This document shows positions 42,366 through 53,554 of a stretch of DNA of 64,000 nt, in pieces. The translations under genes and the position numbers were made by a program. The DNA lies in the NCBI GenBank assembly GCA_014905825.1, contig JACGCN010000017.1, positions 744,001 through 808,000 on the forward strand, written 5' to 3'. The notes beneath the pieces are model-generated. The model did not search any database. It was not told the origin of the DNA and saw only the letters and a program-made list of their open reading frames with translations. The stretch is from Lyophyllum atratum. Taxonomy: Eukaryota > Basidiomycota > Agaricomycetes > Agaricales > Lyophyllaceae. How positions within the stretch are numbered: position 1 is the stretch's first letter; the number at the start of each line of letters is the position of its first letter.

Positions 42366-44343
42366 AGCGAGGTGCCCCTACCCGCCGGATGTCTGGCATT
42401 CCCAGTTATCGGGTGCCGGCCTCCTCGAAAAGTATCCCCACCTCCCCAGAGGCTTTAGTTTCGGTTTTAAATTTAATTTCCCTTCCATCCTCGCCACCCA
42501 GTCCCCACCTAATAGCACCACAGTCGTCGAGTTCGCCAGCGAATTTCGCACCATTGTGGACGCCGAAATCTCAAAAGGAAGGTACATTGGTCCGTTCTCT
42601 CGCAGGCAGCTCGAGGAGACCATCGGGCCCTTTCAAACTTCCCCCTTCTCCATCATACCTAAACCTAACAAGCCAGGGAAATTTCGGATCATTCAAAATC
42701 TCTCCTTTCCACATTCTCCTTCCTCCGCCTTCCCAAACCTCTCTATCAACTCTTTCACCAACTCGAACGATTTCCCATGTACCTGGGGGACTTTCTCAGT
42801 CATATGCCTGCTCATCTCCAGGCTCCCACCTGGATCACAGGCAGCGGTTCGGGACGTGGCGGAGGCGTACCGCACCATTCCCCTCCACCCGTCGCAGTGG
42901 CCGGCGGCGGTTGCGCGGGTGGGGGACGACGAATTCTGCGTCGACACAAGCCTCTGCTTTGGGGCGTCCCCCTCTTCAGGTGGTTATGGATGTCCGGCAG
43001 ACGCTGGCCTCGACATCATGCGGTATCGAGGGATGGGTCCCCTCTCCAAATGGGTTGACGACCACCTTTTCCTCCGCATCCCTCGCCGACACCTCCCCGC
43101 CTACAACGAGCTCCGGCGCCAATGGCATGCCGACATTGTCATGCGGGGTGAACACCATTCAGGGGGTCGCCTTTGGTATGGTGGTGGCACATTTGATGAT
43201 GGCTCTCTTGAGGAGTTCGACGAGGACTGCAGATTCCCCCTCCAGGACCTCTCCGCTGCGTCTCCCCGCTCCTCCCTCGACGCCCAGTTCACCTACAGTA
43301 TGGAGGATGTCGACCGCACCTCCGACCTCCTGGGGATCCCCTGGGAGAAGTCTAAGGACAAACCGTTCGCGTCAGTCAACACGTTCATCGGCCTGTCGTG
43401 GGATCTCGAGGCGCTCTCGGTTTCCTTGGGAGAAGGGAAGGTGGAGAAATACTTGGCGGCAATTGAGGAGTGGCGTGCACGCCCCACTCACGACCTCCGG
43501 GATGTTCAGAAGCTCTACGGCAAGCTCCTTCATGCCTCACTGGTCTACCCTGCAGGACGAGCGTACCTCACCAGCCTGGAGACCATGCTCCGAGGGGGTG
43601 GTGACCGTCCTTTCGTTCCGCACCACCCACCTCGAGGACTATCACCGGACCTTGACTGGTGGTCGGCTACACTCCGATCAGCTCGGTGGCGCCCCATCCC
43701 TCGGCCGGTCCTCCTCTCCGATGTTGGCGCCTTTTCCGACGCCAGTTCTGGAATCGGTGTCGCCATCGTCATTGGGGGGTTCTGGCGTGCATGGCGCTTG
43801 GTGCCAGGTTGGCAGACCCTCGACGGGAAGCGCGATATACAGTGGGCGGAAGCCATCGGATTCGAGCTCCTCATCCACGCCCTCGTTGCCACCAGCGACC
43901 CAGAGGACCACCACAGAGTCTATGGGGATAACCAAGGAGTGGTTGAGGGATGGTGGAACGGGCGGAGCCGCAACTCGGCCGTCAACAGTGTATTTCGTCG
44001 CCTCCACGGCTTCCTCGAGGGCGAGAGCAGAACTGGGAAGTTTCATTCAGCCTATGTCCCAAGCGCCTACAACCCAGCAGATGCCCCCTCCCGAGGCAAG
44101 TTCCTTCCCCAGCACCTTCTCCTCCCACCGCTGGGACTACCAGAGGGGCTTGACCGCTTCCTCGTCGATGCAACCAGGCCATACACTCCCACAGAGCTTC
44201 GGCTTTTGCGAGAGGGTAGGTACCCACCAGCCGCAGCCCGGGTCATCAACACCTCCCTCCGGGACGCTCGCGCGCGTGAACACTTCAACAATGAGAGGTT
44301 CAGGGAGGAGCGGTCCATCGACGACGTCGATTGGAGTGCTTAA
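42328..44343 (+). CDS. DIRS reverse transcriptase-RNase H
   Basis: ATG 42328, 671 residues. RT: YPPDVWHSQLSGAGLLEKYP, KGRYIGPFSRRQLE..IGPFQTSP, IPKPNKPGKFRIIQNLS, AVRDVAEAYRTIPLHP and the catalytic WVDDHLF in place of the retroviral YxDD, typical of DIRS. RNase H: LSDVGAFSDASSGIGVAI, IQWAEAIGFELLIHAL, VYGDNQGVVEGWWNG and YVPSAYNPADAPSRG, with the acidic catalytic residues present. Overlaps the gag stop at its start and the recombinase frame at its end. No internal stop. Confidence 0.92.
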   Translation: MELKIAIELRGRRARCPYPPDVWHSQLSGAGLLEKYPHLPRGFSFGFKFNFPSILATQSPPNSTTVVEFASEFRTIVDAEISKGRYIGPFSRRQLEETIGPFQTSPFSIIPKPNKPGKFRIIQNLSFPHSPSSAFPNLSINSFTNSNDFPCTWGTFSVICLLISRLPPGSQAAVRDVAEAYRTIPLHPSQWPAAVARVGDDEFCVDTSLCFGASPSSGGYGCPADAGLDIMRYRGMGPLSKWVDDHLFLRIPRRHLPAYNELRRQWHADIVMRGEHHSGGRLWYGGGTFDDGSLEEFDEDCRFPLQDLSAASPRSSLDAQFTYSMEDVDRTSDLLGIPWEKSKDKPFASVNTFIGLSWDLEALSVSLGEGKVEKYLAAIEEWRARPTHDLRDVQKLYGKLLHASLVYPAGRAYLTSLETMLRGGGDRPFVPHHPPRGLSPDLDWWSATLRSARWRPIPRPVLLSDVGAFSDASSGIGVAIVIGGFWRAWRLVPGWQTLDGKRDIQWAEAIGFELLIHALVATSDPEDHHRVYGDNQGVVEGWWNGRSRNSAVNSVFRRLHGFLEGESRTGKFHSAYVPSAYNPADAPSRGKFLPQHLLLPPLGLPEGLDRFLVDATRPYTPTELRLLREGRYPPAAARVINTSLRDARAREHFNNERFREERSIDDVDWSA

Positions 44344-45523
44344 CGGTGTACCAAGGTTTGGTGCGGCTCTACCGTCACCGCTGACGGTGGGACGACCCCG
44401 ACCTTACAAGGCTGATTTGGCGCCTCTACCATCCTCTCTCCGACCTCACTGCCTCGCGAAGGATCGTCTCCTACTGTGGACACCCGTCGTCGCGCGTCAG
44501 CTCAACGCCAATCATGCCATGACCGAGGAGGACCTGGCGCGGGTCCTCAACGTCATCTCTGCATCGTGGTCACATGGCACGAGGGAGACATATGGCTCGG
44601 GTTTGCTTGTGTACCATGTATTCTGCGATACGCGCGGTGTACCTGACTCAGAGCGGTGCCCAGCACATTCAAACCTGGTGTTATCTTTTCTGGCTGCGTG
44701 TGCGGGGTCGTACTCGGGGACAGCTTTGGCCAACAATCTGTACGGAGTACAGGCATGGCACACCCTTCACGGTGCGCCCTGGACCATGACTCCTACCGAA
44801 GTCCAGGCGGCATTGGATGGTGCGAAGAGGCTGGCACCACCAGGATCGAGGCGCGCGAAAAGGGAGCCATTCACACTGGATCTCATGACGAGACTGTGTT
44901 CACGCCTCGACCCCAGCGACCCCATTGACGCTTCCATTGGTGCGTGCTTCAAGTGCGCTTTCTTCACGACAGCGCGCTTGGGCGAGTTTGTGCTTGGGAA
45001 CCTCGATGCCTTCGACCCGGCCATCCACATTAAGCGGAGCGACGTGCGTAGCGGACAGGATCGACAAGGCAATCAGGTCACTATCCTCTTCGTTCCCCGC
45101 ACAAAGGTATCCCCTGAAGGGGAAGAACTCTACTTCGCACGACAGGAAGGACCATGCGACCCGGAGGAAGCACTAGCTCACCACCTTCGTGTTAACGACC
45201 TCGACGACAGAACTCATCTTTTCGCCTATCGCCACGGCAAATCGCAGCGGCCGCTGACTCGCACCACCTTCACGAGGCGTCTCAACGCCATTGCCAAGCA
45301 GCTTGGGATGGAAATCCTGCGCTTCCACGGCATAAGGATTGGGTCAGTCCTAGAGTATCTTCTTCGGGGAGTACCCCTCGCAGTTGTCAAGGTCATGGGT
45401 CGATGGAGCAGTGATGCCTTTGAGGTGTACCTCCGGAAACATGCCGTCGTTCTGGCACCATACCTCCAGGACACCCCGGTATTTGAGGAGTTCACACGGT
45501 TGACCCTACCCCGGGTACGATAA
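44339..45523 (+). CDS. DIRS tyrosine recombinase
   Basis: This frame is +1 relative to RT and carries the recombinase. A core-binding-like N-terminal helical part (VLNVISASWSHGTRETYGSG, FLAACAGSYSGTALANNLYG) is followed by the catalytic domain with Arg in FFTTARLGEFVLG, His-x-x-Arg in LRFHGIRIGSVLEY, GRWSSDAF and the nucleophilic Tyr in FEVYLRKHA. It ends TLPRVR at 45523. The frame is open far upstream through the RT region, but only the part after 44339 has recombinase similarity. The first clear ATG is 44519 (MTEEDLARV). How translation reaches this frame (frameshift, splicing or reinitiation) is not visible. Confidence 0.88.
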   Translation, partial: LNGVPRFGAALPSPLTVGRPRPYKADLAPLPSSLRPHCLAKDRLLLWTPVVARQLNANHAMTEEDLARVLNVISASWSHGTRETYGSGLLVYHVFCDTRGVPDSERCPAHSNLVLSFLAACAGSYSGTALANNLYGVQAWHTLHGAPWTMTPTEVQAALDGAKRLAPPGSRRAKREPFTLDLMTRLCSRLDPSDPIDASIGACFKCAFFTTARLGEFVLGNLDAFDPAIHIKRSDVRSGQDRQGNQVTILFVPRTKVSPEGEELYFARQEGPCDPEEALAHHLRVNDLDDRTHLFAYRHGKSQRPLTRTTFTRRLNAIAKQLGMEILRFHGIRIGSVLEYLLRGVPLAVVKVMGRWSSDAFEVYLRKHAVVLAPYLQDTPVFEEFTRLTLPRVR

Positions 45524-45787
45524 TGTATGTTCCGCTCCTTTTGGTCTGTGGGGGTCCGCGCTTCGCTCGACGCGTCGCGGCGCTCCTCAAACGTTTTGGG
45601 AATCGCAGCTCACTGCGGACCGTTTCTCCACAGATTCAGGTCGATGTTTCGAGCTAAAGGACCTTCGGTCCTTTCCCCAAAACACAGCAACAAGTTACAA
45701 ATTCGCAATAGATATATTGTTTGTACTGTTACTGGTCTCATCTAACATGATACGTCGCCCCCGCGCGATCTCTTACACATAGACTAC
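45524..45787. other. DIRS 3' terminal region
   Basis: Non-coding end of the element with GC-rich short palindromes (TCGACGCGTCG; GGACCTTCGGTCC) and then an AT-rich stretch. No copy of left-end sequence was recognised. Confidence 0.5.
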
Positions 45788-46126
45788 GACCTCCCAGAGC
45801 GCACCACCCCCGACATACGCAACGCGCTTTTCGGAATCAATTTTCGCGTCGTTGATATGACGTGACAGATCGATCACCAGTCCTCCTTCGCTCGATGAGG
45901 CTGCAGCCGGATTGTGTCCGCCACCACGGATGGCAATCGACAAGGAATTGGCTCTGGCATACTGGATCGCGAGCACGACGTCGTCTGCATCTTTCACGAA
46001 GGCTACGATGTGAGCGCGACGCTCTGCATTGGCTGCCCAACGTGCAATGGCCTTTGTGTAATCGGCATCGCCGGCTTGGACGAGATCGCCTTTGAATTGG
46101 GTTTTGAACGCTGTGAAGTCAGTCAT
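45788..46126 (-). pseudogene. FAD-dependent oxidoreductase, BBE type, copy 3, 5' fragment
   Basis: ATG 46126 (MTDFTAFKTQFKGDLV). Encodes the flavin-binding start: [34 protein letters not shown] with the presumed FAD-linked His, and [10 protein letters not shown], where the DIRS element interrupts it. Continues at 40346. Confidence 0.88.
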
Positions 46127-48154
46127 TGGATGAAGATCTTGATAAGTCGGCGCTCGAGGTGCTGACTTGTACGTCAAGGGATGTGTGAACGATGCACGGG
46201 CTTCATGCCCTTTATAAGTCCTTCCGAATCCACTATCACACTTATACCCAGGCGCATGAAGGCGTGATCGATGGATAAGAAGTCCGTCTCCTCCCAAGGC
46301 CGACAGGCTTCTAATGTCGAATCTCGATGAATCACGTATGCCTTCCCCGTCGGAAATCATGATTAGGATCGTCTCCTACTATTGCTACTTACTGTTACAA
46401 ATACCTTCGCCGTCGGATTTCATCGTCAGGATCGCCTCGCTGGATCATTAAGATGCTCCTCGGCATACATACGTCACGATCCGCTCCCACCTTACCACAA
46501 CGGCTTAGGCGAAAGCGGCATGTCTGCACTGAATAAGAGGAGCTCCAAGCCTCGATCCTTGAATCACGAACGCTATGTTGATAAGCGCATGCATTCGCAT
46601 CAGCAGGAATTCCCAGAATCCATCGATTTCCAGATATCTCGAACCTGAACACTGCGTAGCTGGGAGAGCCTGGTGGGGTAAGTTGGTGTAATCCGATATT
46701 CCAAGATGGCAAGAGAAGCCCTGAGCTGCCCTTCCGGATATAGCCAGTGAATCGACATAAATGACCCTGACGAATAGTGCAAGTTGGACCTACGACCAAG
46801 AACACATGACTAGTACTTGATTGATCCTATCGTGATCTAGAGGTTCGAGTAGTTGCCCATCGAGGCTAATTGCAGAAACACTGGTGTGGTCGAAAAAAAG
46901 CCATACTGAAACGTGCAGTTGAGCACCTTTCAAAGCGAGGATATGAAGCTGCGTCGATCCCAAGAGAGCACGAATAACACAGTGGGAAAGCCAGCGATGT
47001 AGAGGTACTGGAAGCCGAAGGGGAAGACATTCAGGGGAAGAAGGAATGCTCGGCGCGGTAGATCAGGTGAAGAAGGCCGGAGAGGACCTGATGAAGGTGT
47101 TTGTTTTCGGTCGGAAAAGGAATAGGGAGCGGATTATGAGCAAGAGGCCGTAGTTAAGAACGTCGAATGTTGATTTTCGAGTACCACTGCTCAAAGAGCG
47201 TATATATTCTGAGGACCGGCAATCAAGTTATGACCGCGACGCTACGCGCTCTAGGAGATCCGTATAGAGACTAGCTTGAACAAGAAAATCTGGATGCAAG
47301 AAATCGGCATAGCGGTCCCTTGGTACGAAGGCCCATCGGAACTCAATCGAGGTACACCATAACACACAACGGCAGTGAAGCCATGTCACTGGTGGCTATG
47401 AGTTCGAAATGCAAGATCGTTCCTAGCGTCGGGAGCGATGGCGGCTGTGGCGGATTGCACTGTCAGTCGCAAGATGATGCCATAGAATGGAATCGGATAA
47501 TGATCTGGACTCTTCGATTACCGAGTGAAGATTTCACAAACGGCAACATACTCGGTTTTGCTGGTTAATCTCCCGGAGACCTGAAAACCACGACCTGCGG
47601 GTTATGCGACGTCCAAGACACGTCAGGGACCCTCGAATTGCGTGCTTCCCATCATGGATGCGCTTTTGAAGCGTTGACAGCATCTGTCGAGTGGTGCAAC
47701 TAAAGGAACAAAGAAATCGCCAATAAGCGCTACATGGATGTGGACATTCGGTGATCATGAAATAGGTTTGCGATGGAGAATGGTCGTGCATGATGGTGAA
47801 GTTCAAGGTTATCTCGTGAGAATTTTCAACTCAGATAAAAGGAAATACTCGACCGCTTGCACCTGCACTTGACTTCGTCACTGATACGCTGCTCCCTCCC
47901 CTCGAGCGCGTATGTACATCTTTTGAAAAGATGACACCCTCAGCACGGGATGTCGAGTGGAGTTGATCAGGAGCATCTCTCATTTTCGGTTCCCGATATA
48001 TATCAACGTGCCTCATGTCCGAACTTGCCGCACTTCGTCCGCACTTCTTTCAGCCTGCTGACGCCCACACAGCCAACTGTGCGTCTCTGGCGCTCAAAAA
48101 TTCCTCCGTAACCTATACCCTGACACCCATCTCGACCACACCACCGACACGACC
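46127..48154. other. gene-free stretch, 2 kb
   Basis: No convincing coding exon, repeat or RNA gene; only short open frames without family features. Shared upstream region of the interrupted oxidoreductase (minus) and the AAA ATPase (plus). Confidence 0.45.
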
Positions 48155-50501
48155 ATGGATTCAGCATCGCACGCAGCGGCCAGCAGCAGCGATGGTTTGG
48201 GACTGACGTTCAACCGTCTCATGGGGCTTTCGTTTGTGGCGTCCATGGCGTCGAACCCATATATCTGGGATAGCGTCCGCTTGCTCGTTCTGGGCTCGCT
48301 CATCGAGACCGGACGCAGACTATGCCAGTGGCTCATGGAGCGGTTCAAGTTTCGTGAGTCATGTCACGCCCCAGTTATTCAGGTTCATTCTCTGAGCTCA
48401 TTTTTGACATCTTTAGAGTACTGCATTACGGCACAGTTCACCGAAGGAGACCCGTCGTATGAGTGGATTGTTTTGTTTTTGGTACGTAGCTAGTTCAATT
48501 CAGTGTCCTTGTCACTGAATTAGGCAACACCCACTCGTTTCACAGACCCAGGAGAATGTGTGGCGTCGTTCGCGCGACTTCCGCGTCAACGAGAAGAATT
48601 CCAAGCGTAAGTGGGGTCTCAAACTCGGGCCCGAGGTCGATGGCAACGCGGATTATGTCCCGACGTACAAAATGCCGCAGCTGTTTCGCTGGAAGGGATA
48701 TTGGGTAGAGATTAAAAGGAGTCAAGACCGACAGGCGACGGAGCACCAAGGAGGATACGCGCCTGCTACTATATTCCTTTCGTGCGTGACCTTATATTGC
48801 TCTGTCTCCGAAGTTTCCTGACACTTCATTATCTCTGAATAGGATCTATACGCTCAACATGAACATCCTGTACAACTTCGTTGAAGCAACGCGCGTCCGC
48901 TACAAGGAAGTGAGCAGGCCCAACGTGACAGTTCACATGGCTGATATGGTAGGTGCCGGCCACCTCGTCCATATGATTCTCCGCTCACGACGGGGACAGC
49001 CGACGTATGGACCTGGCTTCGTCTGGAGTAATGTCAAGCATAAGGCTCGTCGCCCTCTTAGCTCCATCATTTTAATGGAAGGCGTCGTGGATTCCCTGGT
49101 CAAAGATGCTCAAGAGTTCATTGATACGGAGGAGTGGTATATCGAGGCCGGGATACCTCATAGGCGTGGGTACCTTTTGTACGGCCCTCCTGGCACCGGA
49201 AAAAGTGAGTTTTATTGCTAGTCGATCAACTTCTTCCCCTCATAATGTCTTTCATTCATCAGCCTCCACAATCTACGCTCTCGTAAGAAGACATCCCGAT
49301 TACACCGCAATAACGCCTAACATGTATTATCCTCAGGCTGGTGAACTGGGCCTCGAAATATACGCCTTGTCCCTCTCCTCCGGGTTGTACGTACATTCAT
49401 CTACTTTAATTCTCTCCCTCCAGTCAACTAACTCAAACTCAACAGTGTGGATGACTCCTTCCTGCAAAAAGCCGCCTCCTCTATTCCGAAGAACTCGATC
49501 CTTCTCATCGAAGACATCGACTGCGCTTTCCCCTCCCGCGAAGACGAGGAAGACCAACCCATTCCGGCGCCGTACGGCTTTGTTGCTGGATCATATCCCC
49601 CAGGCGCAGGACGCAAGTCCGCCGTGACGCTCTCGGGTCTCCTTAACGTTATTGATGGTGTTGGTAGCGAGGAGGGAAAGCTTTTCTTCGCCACGGTACG
49701 TGATCTTATTTCCCTCGTGCTGGGCCTCGACTCATGATGATTCTTTCGTAGACCAATTACATTGATAGACTTGACCCCGCCCTCCTCCGCCCAGGACGCA
49801 TCGACATGAAGATCCAATACAAATTCGCGACCAAAGCTCAAGCATTGGCTCTCTTCCTGCGCTTTTTCGCCCGTGCCCCTACCTCCACTACTACTGATAC
49901 CAGCATCTCCTCCTCCACCTCCTCCACCTCAAATCCTCGTCCCGAGAAACAAGACACCAACGTCACATCCACATCCACACCCACCTCATCCATCCCCGAC
50001 CTCGCTGCCCAATTCACCGCCCACATACCCGAACACGAGTTTTCCACCGCCGAACTCCAAGGCTTCCTCCTCTCCTGCAAGCGCGACCCCATACGCGCAG
50101 TAACCACCGCCGCCGAGTGGGTCGCACACGAGCTCGGGGAGCGCGGGGCCAAGCACGCTAGAGAGGAGGAGCGCAAGATGAAGGCACGGGAGAAGAGGGA
50201 GGAGAGGGAGAGGAGGCAGATGGAGGGCGCTGTGGCTAAGTTTGGTGGGATGGTTGGAGGGATGGTTACAGGTGGTGGGGGTGGCGGGGGAATGGTGAGA
50301 GGCGGAATGGTGACGGGTGGTGCGGATGGGTTGGGGCCTGGTCCGGCGGGGATTGATATAACGCGGACGCCACCGACGCCGTCGCCTGCGTATGAGGAGA
50401 ATAGGGAGGTGGTGGGGACGTCGATTTCGCCTTTGGCGATTCCAGCGAGTGAGTTGGGGAATGTGGATGAGGTTGAGGCGCAAGTGATGTCTGTGGCGTG
50501 A
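48155..50501 (+). CDS. BCS1-like AAA ATPase
   Basis: ATG 48155; exons 48155-48353, 48417-48481, 48546-48781, 48843-49204, 49263-49282 (20 nt), 49337-49383, 49446-49695 and 49752-50501, giving 642 residues. The N-terminal BCS1_N-type region has a likely membrane segment near residues 20-50, then VWRRSRDF and [13 protein letters not shown] domain: [12 protein letters not shown] (Walker A, split by an intron), [13 protein letters not shown] (Walker B), [18 protein letters not shown] and [20 protein letters not shown]. Yeast BCS1 inserts the Rieske protein in complex III. Fungi have many BCS1-like paralogs of unknown role, and the long Ser/Thr-rich insertion (~435-475), Lys/Glu-rich helix and Gly/Met-rich tail suggest this is a divergent one. 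Confidence 0.92.
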
Positions 50502-51127
50502 ATTGACTGCGTGATTTTAGGTGCTGGGGCGTAACGTTTTGGACTAGTCGGTGTACTTGGAAGTTGGTTTGCTACGAGTTTGATGTGTTTGTAGTATTGC
50601 TAGGGATATCGTGTACGTTAGACTCATGCCTCTAATAGCATTTGATAAGATACATATATTAGAGCTGAAGAGAATTTGGTATACGCATTAGTACTGCAAA
50701 AGGTGTTTGTATTAAGATGCGGAAATGAGACATGCGCAAAGTCATGATAAACGGATGCTGTCTAAAGGCGTGGGATATAAAAACAGTTGTCTGGGGATGT
50801 GCACAAGCATCGAAAGCGTGGAAAACATACACGACGTAGGCATCAAGAGAGGGGAAGGAAGGATACAGGACTGGGGCCAAGAATTATACAACATTTACAT
50901 CCACAAGACAGGAGAATGAGGGGGGTTAGGACTTGGGGAAGCATCGAAGATCAAGAACCGGATACTGTACAAAACATTGACATCAAGCAGAGCGAGTGAT
51001 GGAGGAATCCGAAGTAAATGGAAAAAAGGTATCGAAAGCCAGGTTAAGGCGCAAGAAGTGTGCATCAACCATGGAAGATTGATTCGTGGCTAGATTGTGG
51101 CGGGCAAGGATATCTTTTCCCAGAAAA
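50502..51127. other. intergenic, convergent genes
   Basis: Nothing recognised; AT-rich 3' flanks. Confidence 0.45.
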
Positions 51128-53045
51128 TTATCGGAAGCCACCTGCGAGCCAGCCATTCACAGCGTAGAACCCAGTCACTTTGTTGGGCTCTTTCTTGGCT
51201 AGCTTGCTTCCCCAGGTGTTCTTCATTGGGCCAAGGCGTGGGTCAAGCTGCGCACCGGCCGCTGTCAAAAGGCTCGCCTCTGCCTCTGCCACTTCGCGAT
51301 TGTAGGCCTGTATCGTGTCGTATATGAACCCAAATGCGTGAAAGAAGGAAGGATCTCTACGACACTCACCGTGAAGACGCTAGGAATCCTATTCTTGACG
51401 AGGAAGGACACCGTTTGTCTCCAAGACTGGATGTCAAATTCCGAAAGCTCAGAGTTGAAGGCGACAGCGAGATCGGGTGTGGTAAACTTGGTTCCCAAGG
51501 ATTTCGCGAATTCATGGTAAGTTCTAACAGGAATATCGAAGGAAAATGAGTTTTACACAGATATTGGGTGATGATTAGACGTACTCAATGGACAGCCGGT
51601 GGATTCGCTTGCGTCCCCGGCGGGTACAGTTCCTGAAGGAGGAGGTTGTGAATGAGAAGTCCCGAAAAAAAACTGGAAAAAATGATTGGAGGAATAGCAT
51701 ACCGGCAAGTCGACATGTCTATGTCTATGTTCCATACGCTTGGGTCTATAATATTTTCGAGTTCTGGACCGCATAGGACGACCTATTGGGTTGAGGATTA
51801 GCCACCATTCTCGGCTGCCGCGATTTTCAAACTAGACTACCTTCAGCTTTTTTACTTCCGGTAAGCGGTGAAGAATCTCTTCAAAAACATTAGCCTTCTG
51901 GAATTCGGGATCGTAGGCTCCAAGTATCTATTGAGACGCCTTGAGTACCGGAATCCAGAAACGAAAAGACAAAAAAGCGGAATCACATGAACAGTCAATG
52001 TTTCCTTGCGGGTCCATGCATCATCCGGATTCAAAATCTCCAAAGCGTTGAGGATAGTCATTGGCATAGATAATGCATCCGACGCCGCCTGCAAGAACGG
52101 TGCTACCGCCTTGCCAAGAAGACGGAATTCTAGTGTAAGCCAACTTGAGTACTCAGCCTCCCAGTTCGTGGCTCCCAAAGGCATCCAACGCGGCAAGACG
52201 CGCGCAGGAGCCCATCGGGACAAGGTCTGCGCTTCCGTCTGCGTGGTAGCGAACCCTTCATCCAGACGAAGCTCTTGGTTCATTTGGCACTGAGTAAGCC
52301 CGTCGTGCCCGTCTTCGCAGGGCTCGCCCGCATGCTTGTGCTGGACGGCGTCGCAGTGGCGTGTGCAGCAGTAGAAGGCCAGTTTACACGCCTGGCAGGC
52401 CTTGAGCGTAGGCGGGGCCGAACCAGATCCTTTCGCTGCAGCTTCCGTTCGCATATCTCGATCCGTACGCCCGCTACGAGGGTGATCAGTATTGGTATGT
52501 GACCATGTGTAAAGAGAGACAGATCATCGTACCATCCCATGCACCGTGGCTCCCAACCTATAAGGTTCTGCTCCGATATGGTGAGGCTCCGCTCGAGAGC
52601 CAGTACCATGTACCGGGCCTGATTTTTTACCAGCATGTCGATGATCGCATTTAGTTTAGACAAATCACTGAATGGTTCATCCGATAGCACCCCGCTGACA
52701 GCGGCCTTGATGAAGCGATCGTTCTCTACGGCTTGAAAGGCGTTACACAAATCTTTATGCCCGTTTTTCCAGTCTGCCTGTGATCGCTTTCTTTTAGCAA
52801 CTAACACGACTTCATTCAGGCGCATCAACGAACCTTTTGACAATCTAAAATCACCTCACCCTATTAACTTCACTATAATATGAACGAGGAAAGGGGGGAT
52901 ACGTACCAGCGCCGCAGTATCGCACGCGTTGGCATCTTCCACACTTTGAAAGCGTCGCCTTTTTAGTTTTACTTTTGAAACAGGTGTAGCATACTCGTCC
53001 AAGGATAGCTGTCATGGGCGGGTCACGGAGTTGGCGGGAATTCAT
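51128..53045 (-). CDS. MYND-finger protein with MSS51-like C-terminal domain, copy A
   Basis: ATG 53045; exons 52907-53045, 52834-52844 (11-nt microexon), 52533-52777, 51987-52473, 51841-51927, 51703-51782, 51585-51632, 51370-51523 and 51128-51307, giving 476 residues. MYND zinc finger: CYTCFKSKTKKATLSKCGRC, then YCGA, the microexon DCQK, and ADWKNGHKDLC. Without the microexon a zinc ligand would be lost. A second cysteine cluster follows (CMGCGRTD; CQACKLAFYC..RHCDAVQHK). The C-terminal region resembles the MSS51-type domain (VVLCGPEL, YHEFAKSLGTKF.TPDLAVAFNS, EPNKVTGFYAVNGWLAGGF). Yeast Mss51 regulates COX1 mRNA translation; the basidiomycete paralogs are uncharacterised. Tandem with copy B, same intron positions. 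Confidence 0.88.
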
Positions 53046-53554
53046 CGCGTGATCAGTCAATGGGATCGAATGTGAAGCGATAGCTGAGCCACTCTAAGAG
53101 AGCGATTTACGTCGAAAGGACAGACTTCAAGTTCAACACTAAGATACCACCGTAAGAAGATTTTTTTTGTCACTAGAGGGGTGGTCGTGGTGGTTTGAAG
53201 GAAAGTCGCTACGTTGCGAGCAAAATGTTTTGAACTCAGATCAGTTGATCGGATCAGCGACTCCTGTAGATTGTTGAAGACCAAGTCAAGACTCGATGCG
53301 ATCACCACCGCAGAACACTGATTATGGTCGAGTTTCAAAACTATTACTACCGACTTCGAGGCATTATGTAGCGACTCGCGAGGTCACCTCAGGAAAACTT
53401 CGACGTAACGTACATATCCCTACGGCCTCCCAAACAATCCCACCACGATCAAACACCAGCGCTCCCGCCCTATCTTCTGGATTGCAGCCATTCCGTAAGT
53501 CTCCTTTACCCTGCTGTCCTCCCCAGAAGGAAGGAGCTACTTACCGTCTTAAGA
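53046..53554. other. intergenic between tandem paralogs
   Basis: Promoter region of MYND copy A and 3' flank of copy B. Nothing else recognised. Confidence 0.45.

Larger units (their letters stand above)
40347..45787 (+). mobile_element. DIRS-like tyrosine-recombinase retrotransposon
   Basis: Inserted in exon 1 of the third FAD oxidoreductase. Contents: gag with an intron (40537-42365), reverse transcriptase-RNase H (42328-44343) and a tyrosine recombinase (44339-45523) in overlapping frames, the arrangement of DIRS elements. There is no integrase, no LTR and no detectable target duplication, as expected for insertion of a circle by a tyrosine recombinase. I did not find the terminal inverted or split direct repeats. 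The left end has a small stem TTTTCGGA/TCCGAAAA (40348-40355, 40377-40384). End points rest on paralog exon length. Confidence 0.88.

Noticed and set aside
41408..44338. Very long open frame (upstream two thirds of a 1,371-codon frame)
   Set aside because: It overlaps RT-RNase H in another frame, is Ser/Pro/Arg-rich and has no family motifs. It is open because of GC-rich codon bias. Only its end encodes the recombinase.
46127..48154. Scattered ORFs of 60-136 codons
   Set aside because: No consistent splicing, start context or recognisable motif.
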